DNA of 54,536 nucleotides. Source: Bacteroidota bacterium (GTDB taxonomy: Bacteria > Bacteroidota > Bacteroidia > AKYH767-A > JAHEYN01). The first letter of the stretch is position 1; each line of letters begins with the position of its first letter. This document shows, in pieces, positions 29,406 through 38,463 of this stretch. The position numbers were made by a program, and so were the translations under genes. The notes under the pieces are model-generated. The model was not told where the DNA came from and searched no databases. It was given only the letters and a program-made list of their open reading frames with translations. The stretch lies in assembly GCA_947448795.1 (NCBI GenBank), contig CANFOZ010000010.1, positions 1 to 54,536 of the forward strand, in the 5' to 3' direction.

Positions 29406-31165
29406 AATTCGATGTCCATTGGCATGCGGGCCTGTATTCCTCGGCACCTAAGCAAAGATCGCATCTGACGAAAATAACGCATCTCGTTTTCAGTTAATTG
29501 GCTACCCAAAAGTGTTGTTCGCGCATCTTCGGTGAGTCCTTCTATCAGCTCTTTAATGGCCTCTTTACGCGCTGGTAATTCCACCACTTGGTAGGTATCT
29601 AATTTTGCTAAATGCTTCGCTATGTTTATCGCGTCTTGCATACCTCCTAGGGTGTCAACCAAGCCAATGCGAAGTGCGTCGCGCCCAATCCATACACGCC
29701 CTTGGCCAATACTGTCAACGGCTGCAGCACTCATTTTGCGTCCAGCTGCAACACGACTCACAAACACGTCATAGACATGCTCGATACTTTGTTGCATAAT
29801 CGATTTTTCAGCCGCTGTTAATGGTCTTGTGAAGCTCATAAAATCGGCCATTGAATTTGTTTTTAATGTATCAATGGTGATACCGAGTTTGTTGTTTAGG
29901 AGTTTTTGGGCATTGAAAAGAATGCCTAAAACACCGATGGATCCTGTGACTGTATTCGGTTGAGCAACAATTTTATCAGCAGCACAGGCAATATAATATC
30001 CACCGGAAGCTGCAACATCTCCCATGCAAGCCACTACCGGCTTTGTTTTGCGCGTGAGGTCTAGCTCTCGCCAAATAATATCCGAGGCCAAAGCACTTCC
30101 GCCTGGCGAATTAACCCGCAAGACGATTGCCTTTATATGATCATCCAAACGCGCGTTGCGAATGGTTTCTGCTAAACGATCAGAGCCGATCGAATTGTCA
30201 TCTCCATTACCACCGCTGATTTCGCCGTTTGCATAGATAACCGCGATCTTATCCTTGTCATAGGATTGCTCAGGAACGGATGCTTCGTATCGTGCAAACT
30301 TCAATACTGGAATTTTTTTATCAGCTGCAATTCCGAGCTTACTGCGCATGGCGGCAAGCACACCGTCGTAATAACTCAGGGTGTCTACAAAATGTTCGCG
30401 TAAGGCATCTTCAGCCGTGCGGATTTGCATTGTTTCGGCCATCTGATTGAGTCTGTCCTTATCAATTTTGCGCGCTGTCGAAATCCCGGTCAATACTTGA
30501 TCCCAAATGGTAAAAACCAAGGGGTGAAGCTGTGCGCGGTTTTCAGGACTCATTTTATCCATGATATACGGCTCAACAAAGCTCTTGTATTTTCCATGCC
30601 TTATTACCTCTGGCTCGATTTCTAATTTTTCAAATGCGCCTTTATAAAACATTAGCTCCGTGCGAAGTCCCCGAAAATCAAGTTGCCCCTGCGGATTAAG
30701 AAAAATTCTGTCGGAAACGCTAGCAAGATAATAGGCGCCTTGTGTGAGTTGTTCACCATACGTGTAAACAAACTTCCCCGATGCACGGAAGGCCTTTAAT
30801 GCATTGCGTATCTCTTCGATGCTTGCCACGCCTGCTTCAATGCTGGAGACCTCCATGTATATGCCCGCAATATTAGGGTCTTTTGCTGCGCTGCGGATGC
30901 CTGCTAGAATCTCGTTAAGACCTGGTTGTTTGTTCGACTTAAAGGTACTCCAGTCGATGTCGCTCAGCGGGTTCCCCGAACTCCTTTCCATGATTGGATG
31001 GTCAAGCGAAAGTTGAAGCACCGTGCCAGAAGCCACCTTTTCTTCTTGGGATGATGTTACAGAAACGGCAAGACCTACTAGTAGGAGTATAAAAAGAACG
31101 ATAAGTACCACTGTGGATAACACGAAGCCCAACATGGTGGCTAAAACAACTTTGAAGAATTTCAT
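29399..31165 (-). CDS. sppA: signal peptide peptidase SppA (67K type, S49)
   Basis: VLRVNSPGGSALASD, GDVAASGGYYIA, TGSIGVLG. Confidence 0.95.
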   Translation of the reverse strand: MKFFKVVLATMLGFVLSTVVLIVLFILLLVGLAVSVTSSQEEKVASGTVLQLSLDHPIMERSSGNPLSDIDWSTFKSNKQPGLNEILAGIRSAAKDPNIAGIYMEVSSIEAGVASIEEIRNALKAFRASGKFVYTYGEQLTQGAYYLASVSDRIFLNPQGQLDFRGLRTELMFYKGAFEKLEIEPEVIRHGKYKSFVEPYIMDKMSPENRAQLHPLVFTIWDQVLTGISTARKIDKDRLNQMAETMQIRTAEDALREHFVDTLSYYDGVLAAMRSKLGIAADKKIPVLKFARYEASVPEQSYDKDKIAVIYANGEISGGNGDDNSIGSDRLAETIRNARLDDHIKAIVLRVNSPGGSALASDIIWRELDLTRKTKPVVACMGDVAASGGYYIACAADKIVAQPNTVTGSIGVLGILFNAQKLLNNKLGITIDTLKTNSMADFMSFTRPLTAAEKSIMQQSIEHVYDVFVSRVAAGRKMSAAAVDSIGQGRVWIGRDALRIGLVDTLGGMQDAINIAKHLAKLDTYQVVELPARKEAIKELIEGLTEDARTTLLGSQLTENEMRYFRQMRSLLRCRGIQARMPMDIEFY

Positions 31166-31223
31166 GGCTTGATTTATTTTAATGCAAATCTACTCTTTCC
31201 AAAGCTTTTTAATGCACTTCGAT

Positions 31224-31231
31224 TACCTTTG
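31224..31231 (+). promoter_or_regulatory. -7 element TACCTTTG of folK promoter
   Basis: Consensus TAnnTTTG 4 nt before folK ATG (31236). Confidence 0.55.
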
Positions 31232-31235
31232 TTTT

Positions 31236-31745
31236 ATGGAAACAGCGGATGCAGCAATGGTTAGTCTTTTGCTCGGCTCTAATAAAGGAAATAGAAGCTT
31301 GCAATTGGAGCAAGCAATATCCGCTCTCGAAAGCGAAGCAGGGGAGATTGTATGCCGCTCCGCAATCTATGAAACCGCCGCATGGGGTAAAGAGGATCAA
31401 CCTGCTTTTCTTAACATGGTCGTGCTTGTAAAAACAACATTGGAACCACAACCACTGCTGGCCACGATTCTTAGTATAGAAGAAACTATGGGCCGCACGC
31501 GTCAAGAGAAATGGGCCGAACGAACAATTGACATCGATATTCTCCTATATGGCGACGCAGTTCTGTCTGAAACGAATTTGGAAATTCCGCATCCACACCT
31601 TCCATCGCGACGATTTGCCCTCATCCCGCTGTGTGAAATCCGTCCAAATGCAATTCACCCGATCAGTGGTCAAACGATCGCAGAACTTCTTGATAGCTGC
31701 AATGACCCCTTGCCAGTCAGGATCTTTAATACTTTAAACGAATGA
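31236..31745 (+). CDS. folK: 2-amino-4-hydroxy-6-hydroxymethyldihydropteridine pyrophosphokinase
   Basis: LLGSNKGNR, WGKEDQPAFLNMV, RTIDIDILLYGD, PHPHLPSRRFALIPL; start re-called from 31182. Confidence 0.95.
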   Translation: METADAAMVSLLLGSNKGNRSLQLEQAISALESEAGEIVCRSAIYETAAWGKEDQPAFLNMVVLVKTTLEPQPLLATILSIEETMGRTRQEKWAERTIDIDILLYGDAVLSETNLEIPHPHLPSRRFALIPLCEIRPNAIHPISGQTIAELLDSCNDPLPVRIFNTLNE

Positions 31746-32368
31746 ATAATTACATCGTTATTGAAGGCAATATAGGATCAGGCAAGACAGCCCTTGCCGA
31801 GCTTTTAAGCGTCGATATGAATGCACGCTTGATCCTCGAACGATTCGCCGACAATCCATTTCTTCCGAAATTTTACGTGGAGGCTGAAAAATACTCCTTT
31901 CCTTTAGAATTGTCTTTTTTAGCCGAACGCTACCAACAGCTTAAAGGCCAACTGGTTGGACAAGAGTTATTTTCGGATCGCACGATTTCCGATTACCTCT
32001 TTCAAAAATGTCAGCTTTTCGCTTCTATTAACCTGCAACCAGATGAGTTTTTGCTCTTCGGCAACTTCTTTTCTCTAATGCAAGCCAATCTCCCTAAACC
32101 CGATCTAATAGTATATCTTCATAAAGACCTACCCAATTTGAAGAAGAATATTAAGCTCAGGGGAAGAGCCTACGAAAGCTCAATTTCAGATGCGTATCTG
32201 CAAAAATTAGAAGATGCTTATTTAAATTATTTCAAACAGGTGCAAGGTATAGCCATCCTCCTTATTGATAGTAATCAAATTGACTTCGTCAATCGAAAGT
32301 CCGACTATACGTATTTGCAGGAGCTCACAAACCATGTGTATGCTCCAGGTATTCATCGTTTCGGCTGA
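31742..32368 (+). CDS. deoxynucleoside kinase
   Basis: IVIEGNIGSGKTALAELL P-loop, FSDRTISDYLFQK; ATGA overlap with folK. Confidence 0.9.
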   Translation: MNNYIVIEGNIGSGKTALAELLSVDMNARLILERFADNPFLPKFYVEAEKYSFPLELSFLAERYQQLKGQLVGQELFSDRTISDYLFQKCQLFASINLQPDEFLLFGNFFSLMQANLPKPDLIVYLHKDLPNLKKNIKLRGRAYESSISDAYLQKLEDAYLNYFKQVQGIAILLIDSNQIDFVNRKSDYTYLQELTNHVYAPGIHRFG

Positions 32369-32377
32369 AATGCATTT

Positions 32378-32401
32378 CAAAATTCGATGTGATGAATTTT
32401 G
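32378..32401 (+). terminator. candidate hairpin CAAAATTC-GATGTGAT-GAATTTTG downstream of dNK
   Basis: 8-bp inverted repeat 9 nt after dNK stop; AT-rich. Confidence 0.35.
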
Positions 32402-32446
32402 CATGAATATTTATTCAAAAACCATGCTTTATTTTTGTATTTCGGT

Positions 32447-32489
32447 AATTATTGTATAATATTGCACCCAAATTATTGTCTAATAATTG
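32447..32489. repeat. two imperfect ~18-19 bp direct repeats (AATTATTGTATAATATTG / AATTATTGTCTAATAATTG), 24 bp apart, upstream of OmpA-family gene
   Basis: Direct reading; second copy is an inverted repeat AATTATT-GTCT-AATAATT. Confidence 0.6.
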
Positions 32490-32512
32490 TTTTAAAGTAA
32501 AAAAAAAGAAAA

Positions 32513-33949
32513 ATGAACACAAAAAATTACATGTTTGCTTTATTGGCGCTTGTGGTTTCTACAACCGGCGCATTAGCACAAGGCGAGAAATTTCCTGCTG
32601 CTAACAAATTCAACACCTGGAGTGTTGGTTTAAATTTTGGCCCAACTATCGCCCACACTGACATTTCTGCTAGTGATATCGGCGATGCTAAATACGGCTT
32701 TGCTTTTGGTGCAACCGTGGCAAAGGCATTCACGCATACTTTTGCGATACAAGGTAACTTGAACATGGGTAGTTTGAAAGGTGAAAACGGTGCTGCCGCT
32801 CCAATGGCTCATTCATTCAATACCAAGATTAAAATGCAGTACACACTTAATGGTGTATTCACCTTTGGTAACATCTCTTTTTTAAACCGTTCACATAATA
32901 AACTGAATTACTTCACTTCGATTGGTGTTGGACATATCTCCTTCGATCCGAACAGTACCTTTAATGGTGTTGCTGTGCCGGAAGCGGGTGCTAGCCACTT
33001 AGCCGGTACTTCAAATAACTCGTATTCAAAAACTACGGAGTTAGTGATGCCAATTGGAATCGGTGCTAAATACAAAGTAGGTAACAACCTTGCCGTTAAA
33101 GCGGAATATGTTTATAATGTAGCATTTACTGATAAACTTGACGATAAAGCAGTTGGTCTCTCTAACAACGATTCGTATTCCTATATGAGTTTGGGTGTTA
33201 ATTACACATTAGGTAAGAAAGAAAAAGCACTTGAGTGGGTTAACCCGCTTGAGCAATTGTACACCGAAATGTCTTCTATTCGTTCTAAAATGGATAGCCT
33301 TGTTGGTGATATGGACAAAGATGGCGTGGCTGATCTTTACGACAAAGACAACACAACACCTGCTGGTTTAAAAGTGTTCGGCGATGGTACTACGGTTGAT
33401 ACAGACGGCGATGGCGTTGCTGATGCCTCTGACTCAGAAGTGTTCTCTTCAAAAGGCGCGCATGTTGATGCAACCGGTAAAGAACTTGACGCTGATGGTG
33501 ATGGTGTTGCTGATAGCCGCGATCTTGAGCCTGCTACAGAGAAAGGCAAGTTGGTTAACTTCCAAGGTATCACTATCAAGGTTTCTGGTGATGCTGCTTC
33601 AACGGGCTATGACAAATACATGCCTTTGGTGTTCTTTGATTTCAATAAATCAAATGTAAAAACGGAATATCACGAAGGTCTTGCTGCACTTGCTCGCATA
33701 TTGACTGCAAACCCAAATGCCAAAGCATCGCTTTATGGCAACTGCGACGTAGTTGGTACTGAAGCGGCTAACAAAAAATTAGGCCAAACACGTGCCGAAA
33801 TTGTTCGTGATTATATGGTGAATGTATATGGTATCGATGCTTCCCGCTTTGATTGTGTAAGCAACGGTAATTCTGAGCCATTTGCTAACAAAGCGAATAG
33901 AAAAGATAAAGATCCTTTGAACCGTCGTGTTGATTATAAAATCAACTAA
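32513..33949 (+). CDS. OmpA-family protein: beta-barrel, TSP3-like Asp-rich repeats, peptidoglycan-binding domain
   Basis: DTDGDGVADASD / DADGDGVADSRD repeats; VFFDFNKSNVKTEY, NPLNRRVDYKI. Confidence 0.93.
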   Translation: MNTKNYMFALLALVVSTTGALAQGEKFPAANKFNTWSVGLNFGPTIAHTDISASDIGDAKYGFAFGATVAKAFTHTFAIQGNLNMGSLKGENGAAAPMAHSFNTKIKMQYTLNGVFTFGNISFLNRSHNKLNYFTSIGVGHISFDPNSTFNGVAVPEAGASHLAGTSNNSYSKTTELVMPIGIGAKYKVGNNLAVKAEYVYNVAFTDKLDDKAVGLSNNDSYSYMSLGVNYTLGKKEKALEWVNPLEQLYTEMSSIRSKMDSLVGDMDKDGVADLYDKDNTTPAGLKVFGDGTTVDTDGDGVADASDSEVFSSKGAHVDATGKELDADGDGVADSRDLEPATEKGKLVNFQGITIKVSGDAASTGYDKYMPLVFFDFNKSNVKTEYHEGLAALARILTANPNAKASLYGNCDVVGTEAANKKLGQTRAEIVRDYMVNVYGIDASRFDCVSNGNSEPFANKANRKDKDPLNRRVDYKIN

Positions 33950-33966
33950 GGCTGATCAAAAGCAAT

Positions 33967-33998
33967 AAAAAAACTCCGCGAAAGCGGAGTTTTTTTTT
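33967..33998. terminator. bidirectional intrinsic terminator ACTCCGC-GAAA-GCGGAGT with A- and T-tracts on both sides
   Basis: Perfect stem with GAAA loop between convergent genes. Confidence 0.88.
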
Positions 33999-34019
33999 AC
34001 CTATACTTTTCGAAAAGGC

Positions 34020-34862
34020 TTATAAAAATAACGATGCTGCTTGATTTCTTCCTGGATCTATAAGGTTGAGGAAAAGCTCAATGGCCTTCCTTCCTTTGGT
34101 TCCTAAGTCGATACTATAATCATTCACATACAACTCGATGTGCTTGCGTATAACGCTTTCCTCCATCTCCTGTGCATGTTGTCGAATATAATCTTTGCCC
34201 GAATCGGGATTTGCAAACGCGTAGCATACACTCTCTTTAACGAGTTTGTTAACATGCTTTTTTACGTCCTCTGGAAGGTCTCGTCTTATGGCTATTCCTC
34301 CCAATGGCAGCGGGCCGTGCGTGTGCTTCTCCCAAAGTTCTCCCATATCAACCAACTTGTGTAATCCTTTTTGCTGATAGGTAAAGCGTCCTTCATGAAT
34401 GATTAGGCCTGCATCTGCATTCCCGTTGAGCACATCATTTTCAATATCGGAGAACAAACACGCATATTTGTCAGTGGCTTGCGGATAAAAAAAAGAAAGC
34501 AAGGCGTTCGCTGTTGTATTAAAACCCGGAACAGCTATCCGCATTGATTGAATGTGTTGCGCAAGTTCAGTGGGCTCAAAACGCATCGGTTTCGAGGATA
34601 CTAAAAGAGGGCCGCAATTTACACCTAATGCAGCTCCTGAATCGAGAAGTTGATAGTTGTGTGCAACTCTAGAATAAGCATAAAAACTAAGTTTTGTGAT
34701 GCTTGCAAGGCCTTTCAAAGCCATGTTGTTTAAGGCCTCCACATCTTCCATAAAGGGCTCAAAGTGAAGATCACCCGTATCGATTTTCCCATTGATGAGC
34801 GCGTCGAAAATGAAGGTGTCGTTGGGACAGGGGGAAAATCCAAGTGTGAAAGTAGTGCTCAT
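34020..34862 (-). CDS. mqnD: 1,4-dihydroxy-6-naphthoate synthase (futalosine pathway)
   Basis: LGFSPCPNDTFIFDALING; start re-called to 34862 directly after mqnB. Confidence 0.92.
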   Translation of the reverse strand: MSTTFTLGFSPCPNDTFIFDALINGKIDTGDLHFEPFMEDVEALNNMALKGLASITKLSFYAYSRVAHNYQLLDSGAALGVNCGPLLVSSKPMRFEPTELAQHIQSMRIAVPGFNTTANALLSFFYPQATDKYACLFSDIENDVLNGNADAGLIIHEGRFTYQQKGLHKLVDMGELWEKHTHGPLPLGGIAIRRDLPEDVKKHVNKLVKESVCYAFANPDSGKDYIRQHAQEMEESVIRKHIELYVNDYSIDLGTKGRKAIELFLNLIDPGRNQAASLFL

Positions 34863-34863
34863 A

Positions 34864-35547
34864 TTAGACAATCGATTCGATGAAGGCAAGGCCTGTATTG
34901 GTAAGTGACTGCAAGGCAAGCTGAATGTCCCAGCGCTCTCGGTTGCGTTTCTCTACATAATTAGAAACACTGCGGATCTGAATGCAGGCTGTGTCACTCA
35001 TTTTACATGCATAAAAAAAGGCAGCGCCTTCCATGCTTTCGATGTCCGGAGTATAACGCTTAACGACGTCTGCAATTCCTTTTTCTTCGCCATGCACGGT
35101 ATTGACAGTGATGCCTTTGCACGAACGAAGATTAGATAGCACAGGGTTGCTTTTCATCGCTTCGCTGCAAAGCCATCCCGATTGATAGGGAAAGGAATCG
35201 GCCTCTGCAAGATGCAAATCAAAGAGGTCTAAAAAAGCAGCACCGTCTTGAGCTCCTAAATCGGCAAAGCGGTCAGCAGAAACAAGCACCGATTCGCCCA
35301 GCGGTCTGCTTTGGTCAAACCCTCCCGCAATGCCAAGGTTGATGGCTAGGTCGTATTTGTACTGCGCTAATTGACTACCCAATGCAAAGGACGTGGCATG
35401 TATACCAACCCCGCTGATGAGCACATCAAGGGTCGACTCATTTAATCGGAAAGATAAACCTGCCAGCGACTCATTGCCTGCATCGTTAAAGCAGGCGAGG
35501 AGCGGCGCTAATTCAAAAGGAGTTGCTGCAACGATTAATATCTTCAT
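34864..35547 (-). CDS. mqnB: futalosine hydrolase
   Basis: MKILIVAATPFELAPLL, NLGIAGGFD, DIESMEGAAFFYAC; adjacent to mqnD. Confidence 0.9.
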   Translation of the reverse strand: MKILIVAATPFELAPLLACFNDAGNESLAGLSFRLNESTLDVLISGVGIHATSFALGSQLAQYKYDLAINLGIAGGFDQSRPLGESVLVSADRFADLGAQDGAAFLDLFDLHLAEADSFPYQSGWLCSEAMKSNPVLSNLRSCKGITVNTVHGEEKGIADVVKRYTPDIESMEGAAFFYACKMSDTACIQIRSVSNYVEKRNRERWDIQLALQSLTNTGLAFIESIV

Positions 35548-35592
35548 GATTTGCTTGTGATAAGCAAAGGTAATTATCTGATGATTAACGCC

Positions 35593-35600
35593 TATCTTTG
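35593..35600 (+). promoter_or_regulatory. -7 element TATCTTTG
   Basis: TAnnTTTG 18 nt before ATG 35619. Confidence 0.55.
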
Positions 35601-35618
35601 TGCAGAAATATAAACCCT

Positions 35619-36041
35619 ATGTCTCTCGTCTATATAACACGCAAAGAAACCTTCGCTGCTGCTCACAAATTAAGTCGTGAAGATTGGTCGGAAGAAAAAA
35701 ACCAAATGGTTTTCGGTAAATGTGCAAATGCCAATTGGCATGGCCACAATTATGTTCTTTTCATTACTGTCAAAGGGCAACCTGCTGCCGATACGGGCTT
35801 TGTGGTCAACCTGTCTGCTTTAAGTGAACTCGTTCGCACTAAGATCATCAGTCAAGTGGATCATAAAAACCTGAACTTGGATGTGCCTTTCATGAAAGGC
35901 AAAATGTCTTCCACCGAGGTTCTTGCAGTGGCTATTTGGGAGGAGTTGTATCAAGAAATACAAGATATGGGATGTGCTTTGCACTGCATAAAGGTTCAGG
36001 AAACGGATAATAACTACGTCGAGTATTTTGGCGAAAAATAA
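35619..36041 (+). CDS. queD: 6-carboxytetrahydropterin synthase / 6-pyruvoyltetrahydropterin synthase family
   Basis: [42 protein letters not shown]; start re-called from 35598. Confidence 0.88.
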   Translation: MSLVYITRKETFAAAHKLSREDWSEEKNQMVFGKCANANWHGHNYVLFITVKGQPAADTGFVVNLSALSELVRTKIISQVDHKNLNLDVPFMKGKMSSTEVLAVAIWEELYQEIQDMGCALHCIKVQETDNNYVEYFGEK

Positions 36042-36049
36042 TTTATTTT

Positions 36050-36682
36050 ATGGCTAAGAAAACAGCAAAACCAGTGCGCGAAAGTGGGTACACCAAAGTA
36101 AACAGCTACGATGACGATGTGATTAAGCGCATGGCGGGTCATTATCGCGAGGTGCTTAAAGATATTGGCGAAGACCCTGATCGTGAAGGCTTGTTAAAGA
36201 CCCCGGAGCGGGTTGCTAAATCCATGCAGTACTTAACGCATGGTTATCAGTTAGACCCTACTGAGATTCTTCGTTCAGCGATGTTTACAGAGGACTACTC
36301 GCAGATGGTAATCATTAAAGACATTGAGTTGTATTCGCTTTGCGAGCATCACCTCATTCCGTTTTTTGGGAAAGCGCATATCGCCTATATTCCGAACGGA
36401 CACATTGTCGGTTTAAGTAAGATTCCTCGCGTAGTAGATGCCTTTGCCGCTCGTTTGCAAGTGCAGGAGCGTTTAACGGATGAGATTCGCGACTGTATTC
36501 AAAACACACTAAACCCATTGGGTGTTGCTGTGGTAATAGAAGCGAAGCATCTTTGCATGCTTATGCGTGGGGTGCAAAAACAAAATTCGGTGGCTACAAC
36601 ATCCTCCTTTACTGGTCAATTTCTACATGACGACAAGACTCGTTCTGAGTTTATTAAATTAATATCTGCCAAGTTATTCTGA
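36050..36682 (+). CDS. folE: GTP cyclohydrolase I
   Basis: [46 protein letters not shown]. Confidence 0.96.
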   Translation: MAKKTAKPVRESGYTKVNSYDDDVIKRMAGHYREVLKDIGEDPDREGLLKTPERVAKSMQYLTHGYQLDPTEILRSAMFTEDYSQMVIIKDIELYSLCEHHLIPFFGKAHIAYIPNGHIVGLSKIPRVVDAFAARLQVQERLTDEIRDCIQNTLNPLGVAVVIEAKHLCMLMRGVQKQNSVATTSSFTGQFLHDDKTRSEFIKLISAKLF

Positions 36683-36710
36683 CAATCTGTTTATCTTCTC
36701 TTATTGGCAT

Positions 36711-36718
36711 TAAATTTG
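36711..36718 (+). promoter_or_regulatory. -7 element TAAATTTG
   Basis: TAnnTTTG 24 nt before ATG 36743. Confidence 0.45.
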
Positions 36719-36742
36719 ACGCATTAACGCAAAAAAAATAAA

Positions 36743-37468
36743 ATGGATAACTACAACATCAATTACTCCCAAAGCGGTACCACAAACAATGTGGATACGG
36801 TAACAAAATCCTTTATCAGCAATGTTTTTTCCTACATGGGGCTCGGCTTAACTTTGAGCGCCATTGTGGCGTATGTTTTTGGAACGGACATGTCCTACAT
36901 GCGTATGTTGGTTTCTGAAACAGGCATGACCGGCCTTGGTTATATCGTCATGTTTGCACCAATCGGTTTTGTCTTCGCAATGTCACTCGGTTTTCAGCGT
37001 ATGTCATCTACCGTAATGCTGCTGCTTTTTCTTGCCTACTCCATTGTCATGGGCATGAGTTTAAGTTTTATATTCATCGCCTATACCCACGGCTCAATTT
37101 TTCAGACCTTCGGTATTGCTGCATTAACTTTTGGTGTGATGGCTGTAATGGGGTATACCACAAAAACAGACCTCACTAAATTTGGCAGCATCCTCATCAT
37201 GGCGCTCGTTGGAATTATTATCGCCTCCTTGGTAAATATGTTTCTGCATAGCAGTCAAATGGACTATATCATCAGCTTTATTGGTGTACTCATCTTTACA
37301 GGTCTTACCGCTTACGATGTGCAAAAGCTAAAGCGCATTGGTGCCGGTGTCGAAATGGGAACTGACGATACTACGAAGCTTGCCATTTTTGGTGCATTGA
37401 CACTCTACTTGGACTTTATCAACTTGTTTCTTTTTCTGTTGCGCTTTTTTGGCAATCGAAAAAGTTAA
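36743..37468 (+). CDS. Bax inhibitor-1/YccA family membrane protein
   Basis: 7-TM pattern, GLTAYDVQKLKRIG, LALTLYLDFINLFLFLLR-like C-terminus. Confidence 0.92.
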   Translation: MDNYNINYSQSGTTNNVDTVTKSFISNVFSYMGLGLTLSAIVAYVFGTDMSYMRMLVSETGMTGLGYIVMFAPIGFVFAMSLGFQRMSSTVMLLLFLAYSIVMGMSLSFIFIAYTHGSIFQTFGIAALTFGVMAVMGYTTKTDLTKFGSILIMALVGIIIASLVNMFLHSSQMDYIISFIGVLIFTGLTAYDVQKLKRIGAGVEMGTDDTTKLAIFGALTLYLDFINLFLFLLRFFGNRKS

Positions 37469-37486
37469 AACACGTTGAAAAAAATG

Positions 37487-37515
37487 AAATGAGCCGTATA
37501 CGGCTCATTTTTTTT
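37487..37515 (+). terminator. perfect 24-bp palindrome AAATGAGCCGTATACGGCTCATTT followed by T tract
   Basis: Direct reading; 37487-37510 plus T8. Confidence 0.85.
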
Positions 37516-37538
37516 GATTACTATTGTTAAAAAAAAAG

Positions 37539-38414
37539 ATGAAAGCATATATCTTCCCTGGACAGGGATCTCAGTTCAGTGGCATGGGTAAGGACTTGTA
37601 TGAGACTTCTTCTGCAGCCCGTGATTTATTTGAAGAAGCGAATACCCTGTTGGGATTTCGTATTACCGACATCATGTTCACAGGAACTGATGAGCAGCTG
37701 CGCCAAACAAATGTAACTCAGCCTGCCATCTTTATTCATTCGGTAATTAAAGCGCATGAGATGGGGACTGAATTTCAGCCAGCTATGGTTGCTGGTCACT
37801 CGCTGGGCGAGTTCTCCGCATTGGTGGCAGTTGGGGCGATGTCCTTTGCCGATGGCTTGCGATTAGTTGCTGCTCGAGCAAATGCGATGCAGCGTGCATG
37901 TGAGTTAGAACCATCGACGATGGCGGCAGTGCTCAACTTAGACGATGCCAAGGTAGAAGAAATTTGCAATGGCATCTCAGAGGTTGTTGTGCCTGCCAAT
38001 TACAACTGCCCAGGCCAATTGGTGATATCCGGCTCGTTGGAAGGCATCCGCATGGCTTGTGAGCAAATGCTTGCAGCAGGTGCTAAACGTGCTTTGGTAC
38101 TGCCTGTTGGCGGTGCTTTTCATTCTCCACTTATGGAACCAGCCCGCACCGAATTAGCAAAGGCAATTGAATCTACAACTATCCATCAGCCTCGTTGTCC
38201 AATCTATCAGAATGTCACCGCAAGCCCAGTTTCAGACCCGACTGTCATTCGCATGAATCTGGTAGCTCAGCTCACCGCACCTGTGCGTTGGACGCAGACC
38301 GTTCAGAACATGACTGCTAATGGCGCAAACACTTTTATCGAAGTAGGTCCAGGTAAAGTATTGCAGGGCTTGGTAAAAAAAATAAATCGCGAAGCTGAAA
38401 TTCTAAGCGCTTAA
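37539..38414 (+). CDS. fabD: malonyl CoA-acyl carrier protein transacylase
   Basis: IFPGQGSQFSGMGKDLY, AGHSLGEFSALVA; start re-called from 37524. Confidence 0.96.
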   Translation: MKAYIFPGQGSQFSGMGKDLYETSSAARDLFEEANTLLGFRITDIMFTGTDEQLRQTNVTQPAIFIHSVIKAHEMGTEFQPAMVAGHSLGEFSALVAVGAMSFADGLRLVAARANAMQRACELEPSTMAAVLNLDDAKVEEICNGISEVVVPANYNCPGQLVISGSLEGIRMACEQMLAAGAKRALVLPVGGAFHSPLMEPARTELAKAIESTTIHQPRCPIYQNVTASPVSDPTVIRMNLVAQLTAPVRWTQTVQNMTANGANTFIEVGPGKVLQGLVKKINREAEILSA

Positions 38415-38426
38415 AATTCCTTTAAT

Positions 38427-38434
38427 TATCTTTG
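38427..38434 (+). promoter_or_regulatory. -7 element TATCTTTG
   Basis: TAnnTTTG 29 nt before ATG 38464. Confidence 0.55.
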
Positions 38435-38463
38435 TCCTTTAAAACGTTTAATAAAAGAAAAAA

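Noticed and set aside
33301-33540. DNA-level repeats in the OmpA gene as a possible recombination hotspot
   Set aside because: They follow from TSP3-like DxDGDGVAD protein repeats common in OmpA-family proteins
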